A stretch of 64,000 bases of DNA. Source: Galaxea fascicularis (taxonomy: Eukaryota > Cnidaria > Anthozoa > Scleractinia > Euphylliidae). Position numbers and translations under genes: made by a program. Where the stretch lies: NCBI GenBank assembly GCA_948470475.1, contig OX419346.1:6313184-6377183 (forward strand). The letters are read 5' to 3'. This document shows, in pieces, positions 39,301-52,100 of this stretch (position 1 is the first letter of the stretch; each line of letters starts with the position of its first letter). The notes beneath the pieces are model-generated. The model did no database searches and was not told where the DNA came from. It saw only the letters and a program-made list of their open reading frames with translations.

Positions 39301-42300
39301 GCCACATACACCGGCACGCTTTGGTTGCCAGGAAATAAAACCTTTGCAAAGATACTTGGTCTACAGCCTTTTACTAATTACAGCATGATTGTTATTGCCG
39401 TCCTTGGTAATGGAAGCAGACGAATAAACACTGGATGGGTTCGAGTACAAACAGCAGAAGGAGGTAAAGCATTCCAACCCGTCCTGTTTACTTTTTGATA
39501 CACTGTATACTGTTTTTTTAGAAGCACAGTTCAAAAGAACAATCACGAGCGTCTGTCGAATTTCTGTAAGGCTATCCGAAGGGTTATGACAGCGCACGTT
39601 AAAGTGTATATGACACCAAATTTTTCATAACCTAGTTCGAAAGAGCTTTCAAAATGATGAAGAACGGCGTTTATTTTATTGTGATAGCACTCTTGGTTGC
39701 CGAGTTATTCAAGATTTTGATTTATGCAAATTAGGAAACTTGTGACGTCATAAGGTTGACACAAAATGAAGTAAAATCATAAAATATGGAATATCTCTGC
39801 AAATACTAAGTCTACAGGGTCAAAATTTTGCAGGGTTGATGTGCTGCCAGAACTGCACATTGTGATAGTGGTTATGAGGTCACCATGGCCACTTACTCGT
39901 TACCAGACCTCTACATTCCAAAAATGAAAAATGCCTCATTTGTTGCTCCAGAGTCTAACAGACTTTCTTATACTTGTGCTGTGTTAAGTCCATATTCGCT
40001 CACACCCACTGACTGAACATACAGAGCAAACAGCTCTTCTTGAGGAGAGAAACTCTGATTTTATCCTTTGGACGGAGAGGCCTGGAGCCCATTGTGTTGC
40101 CATGGAAATGTCAAAGTGGAGCTTATCCTGGAACTTTGTGATGAGTATAACAACTGTGAAAAGTTTCAGTTCTATACAGCAAAAGTCTTCAGAGATATTC
40201 CATTTTTTGTGATTTTACTTTATTTTGTGTCAACCTTATGACGTCACAAGTTGCCTAATTTGCATAAATCAAAATCTTGAATAACTCGGCAACGAAGAAT
40301 GCTATTACAATAAAATAAACGTTGTTCTTCATCATTTTGAAAGCTCTTTCGATCAAGCTAATGAAAATTTTGGTGTCATATACACTTTAAAGAAAAGAAA
40401 CACAGAGAACTAAAAACAGAATGCATACGAGCAATGAGTACGCTGAGACTTAATAAAGCCTTTTTTTTGTTGTTGTTGTTGTTGTTGTTTTTGTTCAGTA
40501 GAGCATGAAGAAATACTTTAGTTAGAACCCATACCCAAGAATCCAGTGTGTTATATATGCGATAGAAGTTAGCGTTTAAATATTTCATAGTTTCATTGAT
40601 ACCACATAATAATCCGTCTCAAATGTGATTTTGTTTTAGTACCAGCGAGGAACCCTTACATCTGGTATGCTCGAGCAATCAGTTACAATGTTGTTTGGAT
40701 CAAATGGGAAAGACTGTCGCAGCGCTATGCCCGTGGTATATTACGAGGATACAGAATATATGTCTCGCTTTACAATTATAACTATTATTATCACAATCGA
40801 CGTTGCATGAACGCTATCAGAAGTATAAGTGTTGGTGCTGACAAAGACGAATTGAGGATATCTGGGCTTCGACCAGATACTTATTACATGGTGTGGATAA
40901 AAGCTCGCACATCCAAAGGGGAAGGAAGTTATGCGAATAATCTAAGATCGTTTAGAACAAGTAAGTCACGTAAACAATAACGGCAAACGCTTCTTAGAAC
41001 AACGAAGAAGTTAAACCTCAATGCACATTATGCATGTAACTAACTGAACTTGTTTCTGAAAACTGTTTCTCTTAAACGTTTGTGGCCCGACATTAGGTTT
41101 TTACAATTTATGTCGATAATGACGAAGACGAATTTAGAGTATCTGAGTGATATTGGATGTTGCAACTGAAATCAGATAAGCCTTCAGCTGATAACTCTTA
41201 CCTCGACCTTGATTATTCTAGATATCACAAAAACCTCATACAATAATTGTTCAGTTCTAATTCCTTGTTGTATGGTTGCTACTCATCCCGGATTTATCTA
41301 AATTCATCGATGCCAATTAGCGCAACATGATTGACAAAAGAAAGTTTGATCGCATTACTCCGATAAAAGCCATCAGTTGCTCTGCGTTTGGAAACTCTCA
41401 TGAAAAATTCCCGTTGTTTGTTTTGTTTGTTTGTTTTTTGTGTGTGTTATATATTTATCAAATCAAATCAACTTTGTTTAACAGCCGATGTGGCTGACAC
41501 CCTTGTGGCCCTCATATAGATAGACGGTTTTTTTAGAAGAGGGAGGGGTGGGGGGACCGGAATACCCGGAGAAAAACTTCTTGGAGCAAGGACGAAAACC
41601 AACAACAAATTCAATCCATATTTTTTAATCGAACTCGGGCCCCATTGTTGGGCGGGGAGTGCTTTCACCACTGTGCCCTCCTCGTTGCACAAACTTCACA
41701 CATGATCTCTAAATACTATTTAAAGTAAGGTGTTGTCTGCTCATATAAATCATCCATAGTAGCTATTTAGCTACGATTAGTTGTTAGATTGAAAGCTGTT
41801 ATTCACGGTATATAAATCAGTAGTACATACCTGATAATGGACCAATCTAAAAACTGATGTCTATATAACGCATCTATTCATGTAGAAATTGTTTGAAATT
41901 TCTTGTCGAGGATTTGACTTGTTAAAATGCTCCTCAGTGTACTATAATTATTATTTTCAAATAAGTTTCACAAATGAAGGAATGCTTATGTGACAATCAC
42001 CATGAAACCCTACAATAGCTGACGCAGTCCCCGCTCCTCATATAGCGAGGAACGTCGGCCTGAGAGAATCCCGTATAAAGGGCGGTGAAAGTTTACTTCA
42101 TCTGAGGGCTTTTCCTTTAATTTCATCCCTGAAAATAAACTGCTTTATATCTTAAATTAAGTTATGTTTATTCGTTTATACAGGAAGTGATTAATCTTAT
42201 CTCTATGCTATTTTTCAGTGCGTCCTTAGATGCTAAGGTTTCGTCTCACGGCCTTATTTTCTAGTCTCTCTCTTTTCGCCATCAAGTAAAACAATGCTTA

Positions 42301-45300
42301 CTTCTATCCTTTGTTTTCAGGATGCGGAGAAGCTATACACAATAGTTCAGGGCTCATTCAAAGTCGCGGATTTCCACACAACATTGAATATACGGACTGC
42401 ACTTGGGAGATTTACCCTTCGGGTGTAAACAAAAGCGTTCTTCTTACCTTTCAACACTTCAGTCTTCCACTTTCTTTCAGATGCGAGTACGTATTTTATT
42501 TATCTGTTTGTTTGTTTGTTTGCCACGGCTTCCATAGATCGTATTCCATGAATTTTGTGATCAAAACAAACCCACGATCAGTGAACAATATCATGGACTA
42601 AAAGGCTGGTTGAGAGTCAGGCAATAAAGCAGACTAAAGGAACCTAACCCGTAAGTCAGACGACTAACTAACCAGTGCAGCTGGTACCCAAGCGTTGTAG
42701 ATCGTCATTTTTTATCTCCATAATCATGAAAGCCAGTACATTAGTTTGACCGACTCGGTTTAAAATAACTGGAAAAAATCCAAGAGCATATTGTTGCACC
42801 ACTCTGACCACTCTTACAAATTTAGTTTTCGTTAGATAATGAATATTTCCGTCTTTATTATTAGAAACTTCTACGTGTCTCTCAGTTATGACGCTAACGC
42901 TGTACCGAACCTTTTCTGCGGTGAGAAAAGCCCATTTACCGTATTAGCAGGCAAAGTACGCATCGAATACAGATCAACTCGCTATACTAGTTCCTGGCAA
43001 GGATTCCAAGCACACTATGTCGTTCTCAATGATTCTATTACAAACGGTAAGGGCAAAATAAGTATATGTAGATTGAAAACCTTTCCAAAAGATGTCATGG
43101 CTGTGATATGGGTTATGAAAGATGACTCGTGATATGATAGTTACTAAGGTGATGATATTAAGAGTCACAGTCAGAGAAAACCAGGCAGGGGTGAAAGATG
43201 GGGGTCGGCCAATTGACTTCAAACTTTCACCATTTAATGCCTGTCCGAAATGATAAAGAAGAATGGTATTTAGGGATTTCTCTGGTATTTGCTTTCCTAC
43301 TTTAGCCACCCCCTCCCCCCCCCCCTCTTGTTTTGGCATTCATCGACCCCGAAGTCACGCTAAATATATGCCAAATTTGATGCTAAATAAAACACATTTC
43401 GCATCATTTCTGGGGACTCATGTCAGTTGCTTGTGTTGCTTACAGGTTATATTACGTTCTTCAAGCACAAAATTCCAACTTTAAAAAAAAAGCGAATGTT
43501 TCTAAGATTTTCGAAATTTTGTGCCATGCGCGAAAATGGCGTATGCTAATTTTGACCTAATTTGAGAGTGACTTTTCCTGATACCCTAAATCCCTAAATA
43601 CCATTCTTCTTTATCATTTCGGACAGGGGCATTAAATGGTGAAAGTTTGAAGTCAATTGGCCGATCCCCATCTTTCACCCCTGCCTCAGGTTTTCTCTGA
43701 CAATGACTCTTAAATAAACTGCGCCACCATTCCCTAAAACGTTTCCAAAGAACATGTTGGACTCAACCTCCTTCCCTTCGCCACACACTCCCACGCTGTA
43801 GCAGTCAAAATCAATTTACGACGAAAACTATATATTTGGAAATTAGCAACCGGAGAACAGAAGTGTCACAAGTAAGTTGATGAACATACTAAACGAATCC
43901 CACAGTTCACTTCAAACAGTAATCAAGTACTGTAACTCCGTCCATTTTCCTACTTGCCGTCAAGAACTCTTCGATGAGCCACACCTATCAGCCGGGGTAA
44001 AAAGGTGTTGAAAAAAGAACGTACTTCCCGTTATTCGCCCTTTTACAACTCTTTTTCTACCAAATCTTGTCCCTTTAAGAGACCATTTGGATTTTAAGAC
44101 CCTCATGATAGGTGAGACCTTTAGATCACCTAATGATTACCACTTTTTCCCTCCTCTATCTGATTTAGCTCCGCAAGTACAGGACTGGAACACCAACATT
44201 TCTAGCATTAACGTTTCAAGCATAGACGTCATTTGGGAGCCCTACATTCCCGACAACGCTTACTCTGTGGACATGTATGCCGTCGTATGTGTACCGATCT
44301 CTTACCAAGGCCCTCCAATCGTTATGATAACAAACAATACTCAGAGAAGTTTGGAAGTGCGAAAGCTCAGAAGATTCGCTGAATACAATGTCCAGGTTTT
44401 GGCTTTGACGACGCAGACTGTTGGCGGAACTTTGATAAGACTAAAGGGAAGTCAGAAACACACCATCACAACCGAAGAAGGAGGTAAATATATTGAATAT
44501 ATATGACGTGTTACTTTGTTGAACAAAGTTACTCTACCATAGAAAGCATTGTCATACAGACCATTCCTGTTTGAGCTCTCTGTGTCAAGACACAAAAGAG
44601 CTTCAACAATTTTAAAGCTAATCCTAATTAATTCTAAAGTGTTTCGTGCTTCAATTCCATTTCCTTCTTAGATAGGCGATCTTCAATAGAGTTCCTTTCT
44701 TCACCAAACGAATTGAATAGCGCAAATTATCTTTCTTGAAAGACACACAAAAAGGACGAAAAACCTGTGAAAATCAGTTTTGAACGGGATATATTTTCGG
44801 CTGTGTCTAAATGACTGGAGATTTGATGTTTCCTTGACAAATTCAGAAAAAAATGAGCTAAACTATGAAACAACTGCATTTACAGGCTAACTATCAAAGT
44901 CAATTGTTAAGAAAAACAAACTAAAAAATTGTCTAAATGACCGGTAGCCGGTCATAATCTTTAAGCGTAATACAAACGTCCATATTCCTCGACCCCAACC
45001 TAGCTAAGACACACTTCATCTCTTCGTAGGACTAAGTCTAATGATAACAGGGCCCTTGAAAGGTTGCCCGAGTCGGACTTCCGACCATAATAGGAATTTG
45101 TAGCCGGATCTGGAATCTGACCAGTTGCCGGTCATTTAGACGCTTCGTATATTTTAAAGTGAAATGTTCCACTTTGGAAGATTATTAAGACGGTAGGGTT
45201 TTTCTGATGCCAGAAAAACGCGAAAATCTCGTGAGAACCTAATAAATCTGCCATGCAAATTTTAGACAACTCGAAAGAGGTCTTAAAATGGTAACGAGTC

Positions 45301-48300
45301 AAATAAGAATGACAGGGAGGGTACTTCATTGCGGCTGCATTTTAGTCTTTTTCAGCAGAAGTGAAACATAGTTATTGCCATTTACAAGCCACTTAAAGGG
45401 AAATTTTACGGTGGATAAGCACTGAACGTTTTTTTTTTCTCTTAGCGACAGATCATTAGTAGAATTGTTTTCCACAAAGCCTTTGGGAGAATTCCACTAT
45501 ACAATTTCTGTTTCCTCTTCAGTACCAAGCATGCCACCTGGTAATGTCACTGTGTCAAGTGTACACGAACACGAAATAACGGTACAGTGGTCCCACATTC
45601 AAAATGGTAGCGTCAACGGGATTTTACAAGGCTACAAAGTTTTTTATCGCAGCGTCTACGAGGACGGAAATTATTCAACGATTATCGTTGGACCGTTATC
45701 ATTGCAAGCCGTAGTCCGTGGTAGCCTGAGTTATCGTTATTTCTACGAAATCAGAGTTGCAGGATTTACACGTGCAGGTGTCGGGGAGAAGAGTGAGATT
45801 GAATTAATTCAACCAGGTAATGTAACCAGGCCTAGGATTTAAACTTCCAGCCAACTGTATTTATCCCGAAAGGAAAACTCGTTCAGAAAGCATAAAGACG
45901 AAAGCAGAAATAATACATTTATGCTGAGATTTGTTAACCGCATGTAGTTTCACCACTCTCTAAACATTCTGTTATAAGTTAGCTGAGTCGAGGAAACATC
46001 AAAAAGCAAGATGGCGGCTGTTTTTGAATCCGTAGGCAGTGCAGGTAGGTTTGATGTATCTCTTTCCCAAATAAAAGAACTGTAATTGGAGAGCGTGAGA
46101 ACAAGGATTGTGATAGGTTTGTTCTTCCGTTTCTGCTTCCCACTCCGACAACATAGTTTTTACTGGATCATAAGCGACAGAATCATAAGGGGATTCAGAA
46201 GAAAATGGGAACGTTCTGGATTCTTCCAACTCCGATTCCGTCGAGCTTGACTCCGCTTACGACTACGATCTTTTGATTTTCACTCAGTCATAAGGGACTC
46301 CGACTGCGACTCCGACTCCGACTCCGTCGTAAGTGAAAACCAGCCTTAAGTTGTAGTTCACATCACCCATTGACATCCTCCAGTGCATCCATTTGACCAA
46401 AAAGAGATTCGAACTTAGTATAGTATTATAAGGAAACTATTTTTGGGGGGGTTGAAGGTAAATAATAATTACCCTGATAGCTTTCTGTACCATTCAAAAA
46501 CATCAAACTGCTAAGTGCTCCAAACGTCAAAACTTGCAATCCAGAAGGTCTGGGCTCATGATGAATGTACTTCTTAGTAGACTTGAGCTTAATTTTGCGT
46601 AATACGTAATAGCCAATTGACTTTTCTGTCTCATGTCCATTGGAAATTCTGTTGTCGTTACTATGATAACCGTTGTTATTGCCATAGGATTAGCATTGGT
46701 AACAGCATCAGCACCAGCATCAGCATCAACATCAGCATTAGTATTAGCATAAACATTTTCCTTTAGTTTTTCACTTTCATTTCTGAAACCAAGCGTGATG
46801 ATTAGTCCTTAAATTCGCTAGGCCCCGTGTGATTACCTATGTAAATTAAGTAATTAAGTAAATAAAATAAACAGATAAGTAGGCACATACATTCGGAGAT
46901 AGTTAGAAAAGAAACATTTTACTTGAGCAGAGTATATGTACTGAGTAAGCTAATAAAACCTATAAAGAAACATAAGGAAATAATAACAATAGCTAAAAGT
47001 TTGTAAACAATAATTAATAATTGTTAAGATCGATGACGAGGCATCCAGTCAGCATAATCATTCTCATCACCGAGCACTGCAAGTAAAAATTGGGGAATTT
47101 TGTTTTTGAAAGGTTTTTTTTTCCTAAGTTTACGCAGGTCAGGCTCTAGGCATGATGATTTAGCTCCGAAAATGGAAAAGGAGTTAAGTTGAACACTCAG
47201 TATTCATTTATTAACATATAAGTTACCGGCATCAAAAAATCTAGTATTATGTATATGGACGTCAGATGAATAGGTAAAGAAGTTACAGATATTCTGAGGA
47301 GCAGAATTAGTAGATATGCCACGCATAAGAGGGCGTACTCTTTCAAAATAAAACATACTGAGGGTAAGACAAATAGAGGAATAGTATGAGATTACCAGCG
47401 AGGAACATCAGCCACAGAGCTCGTATTTGTAAGATAAGGATCATTCTCAGATAAACCTGTCAGCTTGGCCCCAAGGAGAAATTCCGTATTATGTATATGG
47501 AAAACCAAAGAACTGTAGAATTAATTGGTTTATTAAAAGTATTTAAAGGAACGAAGTGTCTTAATTGTGCAATAATTCCAACGGATCTTCTAAGTTTGGA
47601 GGCAATATAGTCAATATCGATAAGCACTCCAGAAACTTGATATAAGCTTTACATTCAAGAAAGGTATCACTATTTGAGGCCTTATTATGTATACTTATGT
47701 TAATCTGATAGCTAAGCTTCTTTTGCGGTGATGGTCCAAAAATGACAAAATGTGACTTGATTTTGCATTTATGGTCAGCTTATTCGCATTTAAACAGTCA
47801 CAGATTTTCTGCAATTCCGATGTTGGTTACGCTTTCTAGTCACTTCAAAATCCTGGTCAGCGTATAACAGGTTTGCATCATCAGCAAACTAATAAAAAGC
47901 AAGCTTCTCAGGAGTGTTATAAATATCATTAATATAAATCAAGAAAAGTAGAGGACCTAAAACCAGACCTTGCATGGAGGGCCCGTGTTTACACATTTCT
48001 TTTTTGATGACGTATGATGATCAGTTTAAGTAAAGATACAGCTTTCTCAAAAGAATAGAACGATCTATGGTATCAAAAGCCTTTTTAAAGTCGATAAAAG
48101 TGCCATGAGCAAACATTTTGTTATCCATATTGCTTTGGATCGAGTTAACAATATCTGCATGTTGAGTTGACATATTCTCACGAGTTCATTAAGCATTAGC
48201 ATTAACATTAGCATTAGCATTAGCATTAGCATTAGCATTAGCATTGGCATTGGCATTGGCATTAGCGTTAGCATTAGCATTGACATTGCCACTAGCATTT

Positions 48301-48767
48301 GCACTGGCATAAGCATGAGCCAAGCAAAGCATATTAGCACTGGCGTCGACATTGGCATCGACATTGTAAGTCTTAGTGTCAGTGTTGGTGAAACAATGCG
48401 TGTCTTACTTGACCCTTTCTTACTGACTTTTTTGTAGGCTGTAAAGGCGTCCTTTACAGTAAGATGGGAACAATAACAAGTCCTGGTTTCCCAGAAAACT
48501 ATCCAAGTGACCGACACTGTGTCTGGACTTTGAGACCTCAGTTATCTCAGTACCGACTAGCCCTAGCTTTCGATACTTTTCATACAGAAAATTTCGGAGG
48601 AAGAGCTAACTGCACGTAAGTGTGTACAAAACACAACATTGGATATGTCATAAAAATACGCTGTTGTGGCCTTTCTTGCTTCATAGAGCAGCTTGTACTT
48701 ACATTAGTTGGCTTTGGCAAAGCCTTTTGACGGCCGCTCGTATTATTATTATTATTATTATTATTAT

Positions 48768-48829
<62 letters not shown>

Positions 48830-49121
48830 TTGTTGTTGTTGTTTAAAGATGAACTTTATTAACAATACAGCAACAAATAAATACATCTTTCACAAAGAAA
48901 AAATATTTAAAATAAACGACTTCCCACGATTGCAATAGACAAAAAGCAGTTTTAAATTACAGTTACATATCTTAAAAAGCATTCTTCAAATGACTAGGAC
49001 ACTTTTGATGATTACTTGTGTGTTTCTGGAAATGAGATTCAATAAAAACCTTGAACAATGAGGCGGCCGTGTCATGGTCTGTAACTGCTTTTGTAAATAG
49101 AAAAAATTGTTGTTGTTATTG

Positions 49122-49174
<53 letters not shown>

Positions 49175-52100
49175 GTTTTTGTTGTTATTGTTATTCTGGC
49201 TTTGTTTCTTTTTTTAGGAATTTCAAGAATGATTACATTACGTTTGGAAAGCTGTATAGCCAAGAATATTTTGGCCCATTTTGCGGACGTTGGAGTAAGC
49301 TGGCTTTAATTGCTGACACTAACGAAAAAAACCCGAACACAATGGTTTTTCGATCCAATAACGGTTTGGAAGAGCAAGGATTTAACGCCAGTTACTTCGT
49401 TATAAGTCCATCTCCAAAAATCTGTGAGTAACTACTTAACAAATTGATTCTATGTTGCTGTGCATCTGTTCAGTAATAGAGACCTTTTAGCACTAGTTTA
49501 TTTTAATTAATTAATTTATTTATTAATTTATTTTTTATTGGAAACCGCAAACTGCAGTTTGCAGTTAGGCGTTTACAGTCTCAGGTTTGCAGGGTTTCGA
49601 ACTGTAGCACTTTAGCCACCATTATATTTTTTGGTAAGCCGAAATGCTTCACTTTTATCACCTTAAACACAAGAATCATTCAATACTTCGAGTACAAAAA
49701 TCTAGCGCAAGGCAGGCAAGTATAAAAACATTTTTCTTACGTTTAAACGTTAGACTGTACAATTTTTAATGACAAAAACCTTGCCGTAAATCACTTACTG
49801 CTGAAAGCCTTTCCTGCGGTTCAAACGTGCACTGCAAACTGCAAACGTGACCGCAAGACCGTGGTCACTTGTCATCTTGAGGTTAGCCGTTTGCCGTTAA
49901 CCAGGAAAAACCTGATGCTAAAGGTGTCTAGATCACAGATGACGTCAAAATGTGATCTTACCACATTTTGACGTCTTCTGTGATACTGCATTTGTAATTT
50001 GTACACAGCCTCGGCAAGACGTTTTTTCTACGTCCTCGTTCAACCAATCTGGTAAAATGTCCTCTATATTTTTACAACTTTCCGCCATTTTAGAAAACCA
50101 GAGGGAAAAAGTTCCAAGTGATGACGTCATCCGTGCGTCTGTCCTCCAATAGATCATAAGTAAGAACCAATCAAAATGCATGCATAATGCCGCTTATTAC
50201 ATAAATGGTTACAAACAATTTGAGCATAGAGCAAAAAAGCATAACATTCAAAGATATTTGATACAATTATGGGGGAAACTAAGAGTTATGCAATATTGCT
50301 TTCAAGAAATCTTGATCTAAACACTTTGAAAGCACGGTTTCAGTTTGATTCAAGAACCCAATATTCAATCGCACCAGATGTTCCATGCTTGAAAACGTAG
50401 TCACCGGAGAAACGTATCGTAACGAGGCTGATCACGGCACTCATCGATCCTTTATGCTACACTTCATAATCACATTTCAAGCTTCAAAGAAGTTTTCTTT
50501 TAACAGAAGATAGTAAATCTGAATTGTTGTTGTTGTTGTTATTATCATTATTATTATTATTGTATGTAAATGGGATTTCGTAAAATCAGTGTAACCAACT
50601 CACCGCCATTTTAATTTTTTATACCAGCTGTACGTGTTCTTACTGGAAGCATCAAAGGCCACGAGGTTACATTAACATTGCAACCCTTTGGCTCTATCAG
50701 GATTGCGGAATTTGTTGTGTTTTATAAGCCGCTAAAATATAAGACTCCCGAATGGAAATTCATCAGAACAAAACAAACGCAAGTCACGCTGCGCTCACTG
50801 AGAGCACTTTCGGATTACAAAGTATTGGCAGTTGGTTATACATCAAGCCAAGAAACATATGGAAGCCAAGACCTGACATTTACAACTTTGAATGGTATGT
50901 AAATGATCACGTTACAGTGGTACAGGTCCAAATACTTGTTTTTCGCAAAAAAATAGCCCAAATATGTAAAATATCCTTTACTGTAGTCAATCGTAGAATC
51001 ACTAGGTTACGTTTTTGCTATTAAATACGATTGAGTAGAAGCCGCTTGTGGACCAAGCAGAACTCAGGGCTTTTGACAACAAGAAAAGAACAGTTTAGAT
51101 TTACAGTAGTTAAGAGAGCGTAGTCTACAACACCTGCCAAACTGAATGAACAGGGCTTTTGAAATACTTATCTGTACTTTCTTTCTCGTGAATGCATTCA
51201 ACTAATGACATCATTTAAAATATCGCTGTTTATTTGTTACTTATTTTAGCGACAGAGACCGGGACAACTAATATGCCAGTCACCACACCTACACAAGGTT
51301 AGAATAAGGCTCAAGGGGAAAAGAAGTTAATGTGGATGGGCGATCTTTTGTCTCTTTTGGCACCTGTTTTCTGTTGTTCTAGTAAACAGACAATATGAAA
51401 ACCCATGACACTCGTGATCGTGCTCCGCAGCCCGCCAATCCGTTGCACTAGAGATCAGGTTGAGACGCTCTGTGGAGACGAAATTGCCTGCTGGATTATA
51501 AGAACCAGGAAAATCTGGTGTAACCAGACTTACCAGGCTTTTGACTAGCTTTACTTCCTTCTAGAAATCCGGGTTAGTCTGGTTAAACCAGGCTTTTCCA
51601 GGCTTTCTAGACTCTTTACCCGGCTCTTCGTGCCAGCGAAGGTAACCCCTATCAAAAATATTCCGTTTTCAGAATATCCACTCTCAGAAACCTTCACTGC
51701 GCGTAATCATTAAATTATTCTTAAATGGAAATATGAAATGGAAGAGTGGCCCCAAATAACTCGCCCTAAAATCTATATATATTTAGGGAGACGTCTTAGT
51801 ATTCATGACTAGAACATAACTGAAATATTACCAATTCCGCCACTTAATTAAACGTATGAGTATACGCCATTACTGCTATACTACAGGATAGGCTTAGCCA
51901 CAAGTTGCTCGGCAACTTTTCGGCAACTTTTGAGATTTTCTGCCGCATTTTTTTAGGATTTTGGCAACTTTTAGAATTTTCGGCAACTTTGGGCTTTTTG
52001 AGGTTCTTTGAAGCCACTTTCTTCACGTTTTGAGCCACATTGGCCAGTTTTCGACAGACATTTATTCAATTTATTCTAAAATACAATAAGAAGGGCCTAA

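Noticed and set aside
48065..48517. 150-codon minus-strand frame with Leu-Met repeats
   Set aside because: It runs through the GCATTA array and crosses the true plus-strand CUB6 exon. It has no domain apart from a stretch that overlaps the RT remnant in another frame.
48622..48846. Frame of Ile and Ser runs
   Set aside because: Pure product of the ATT/AGT microsatellite.
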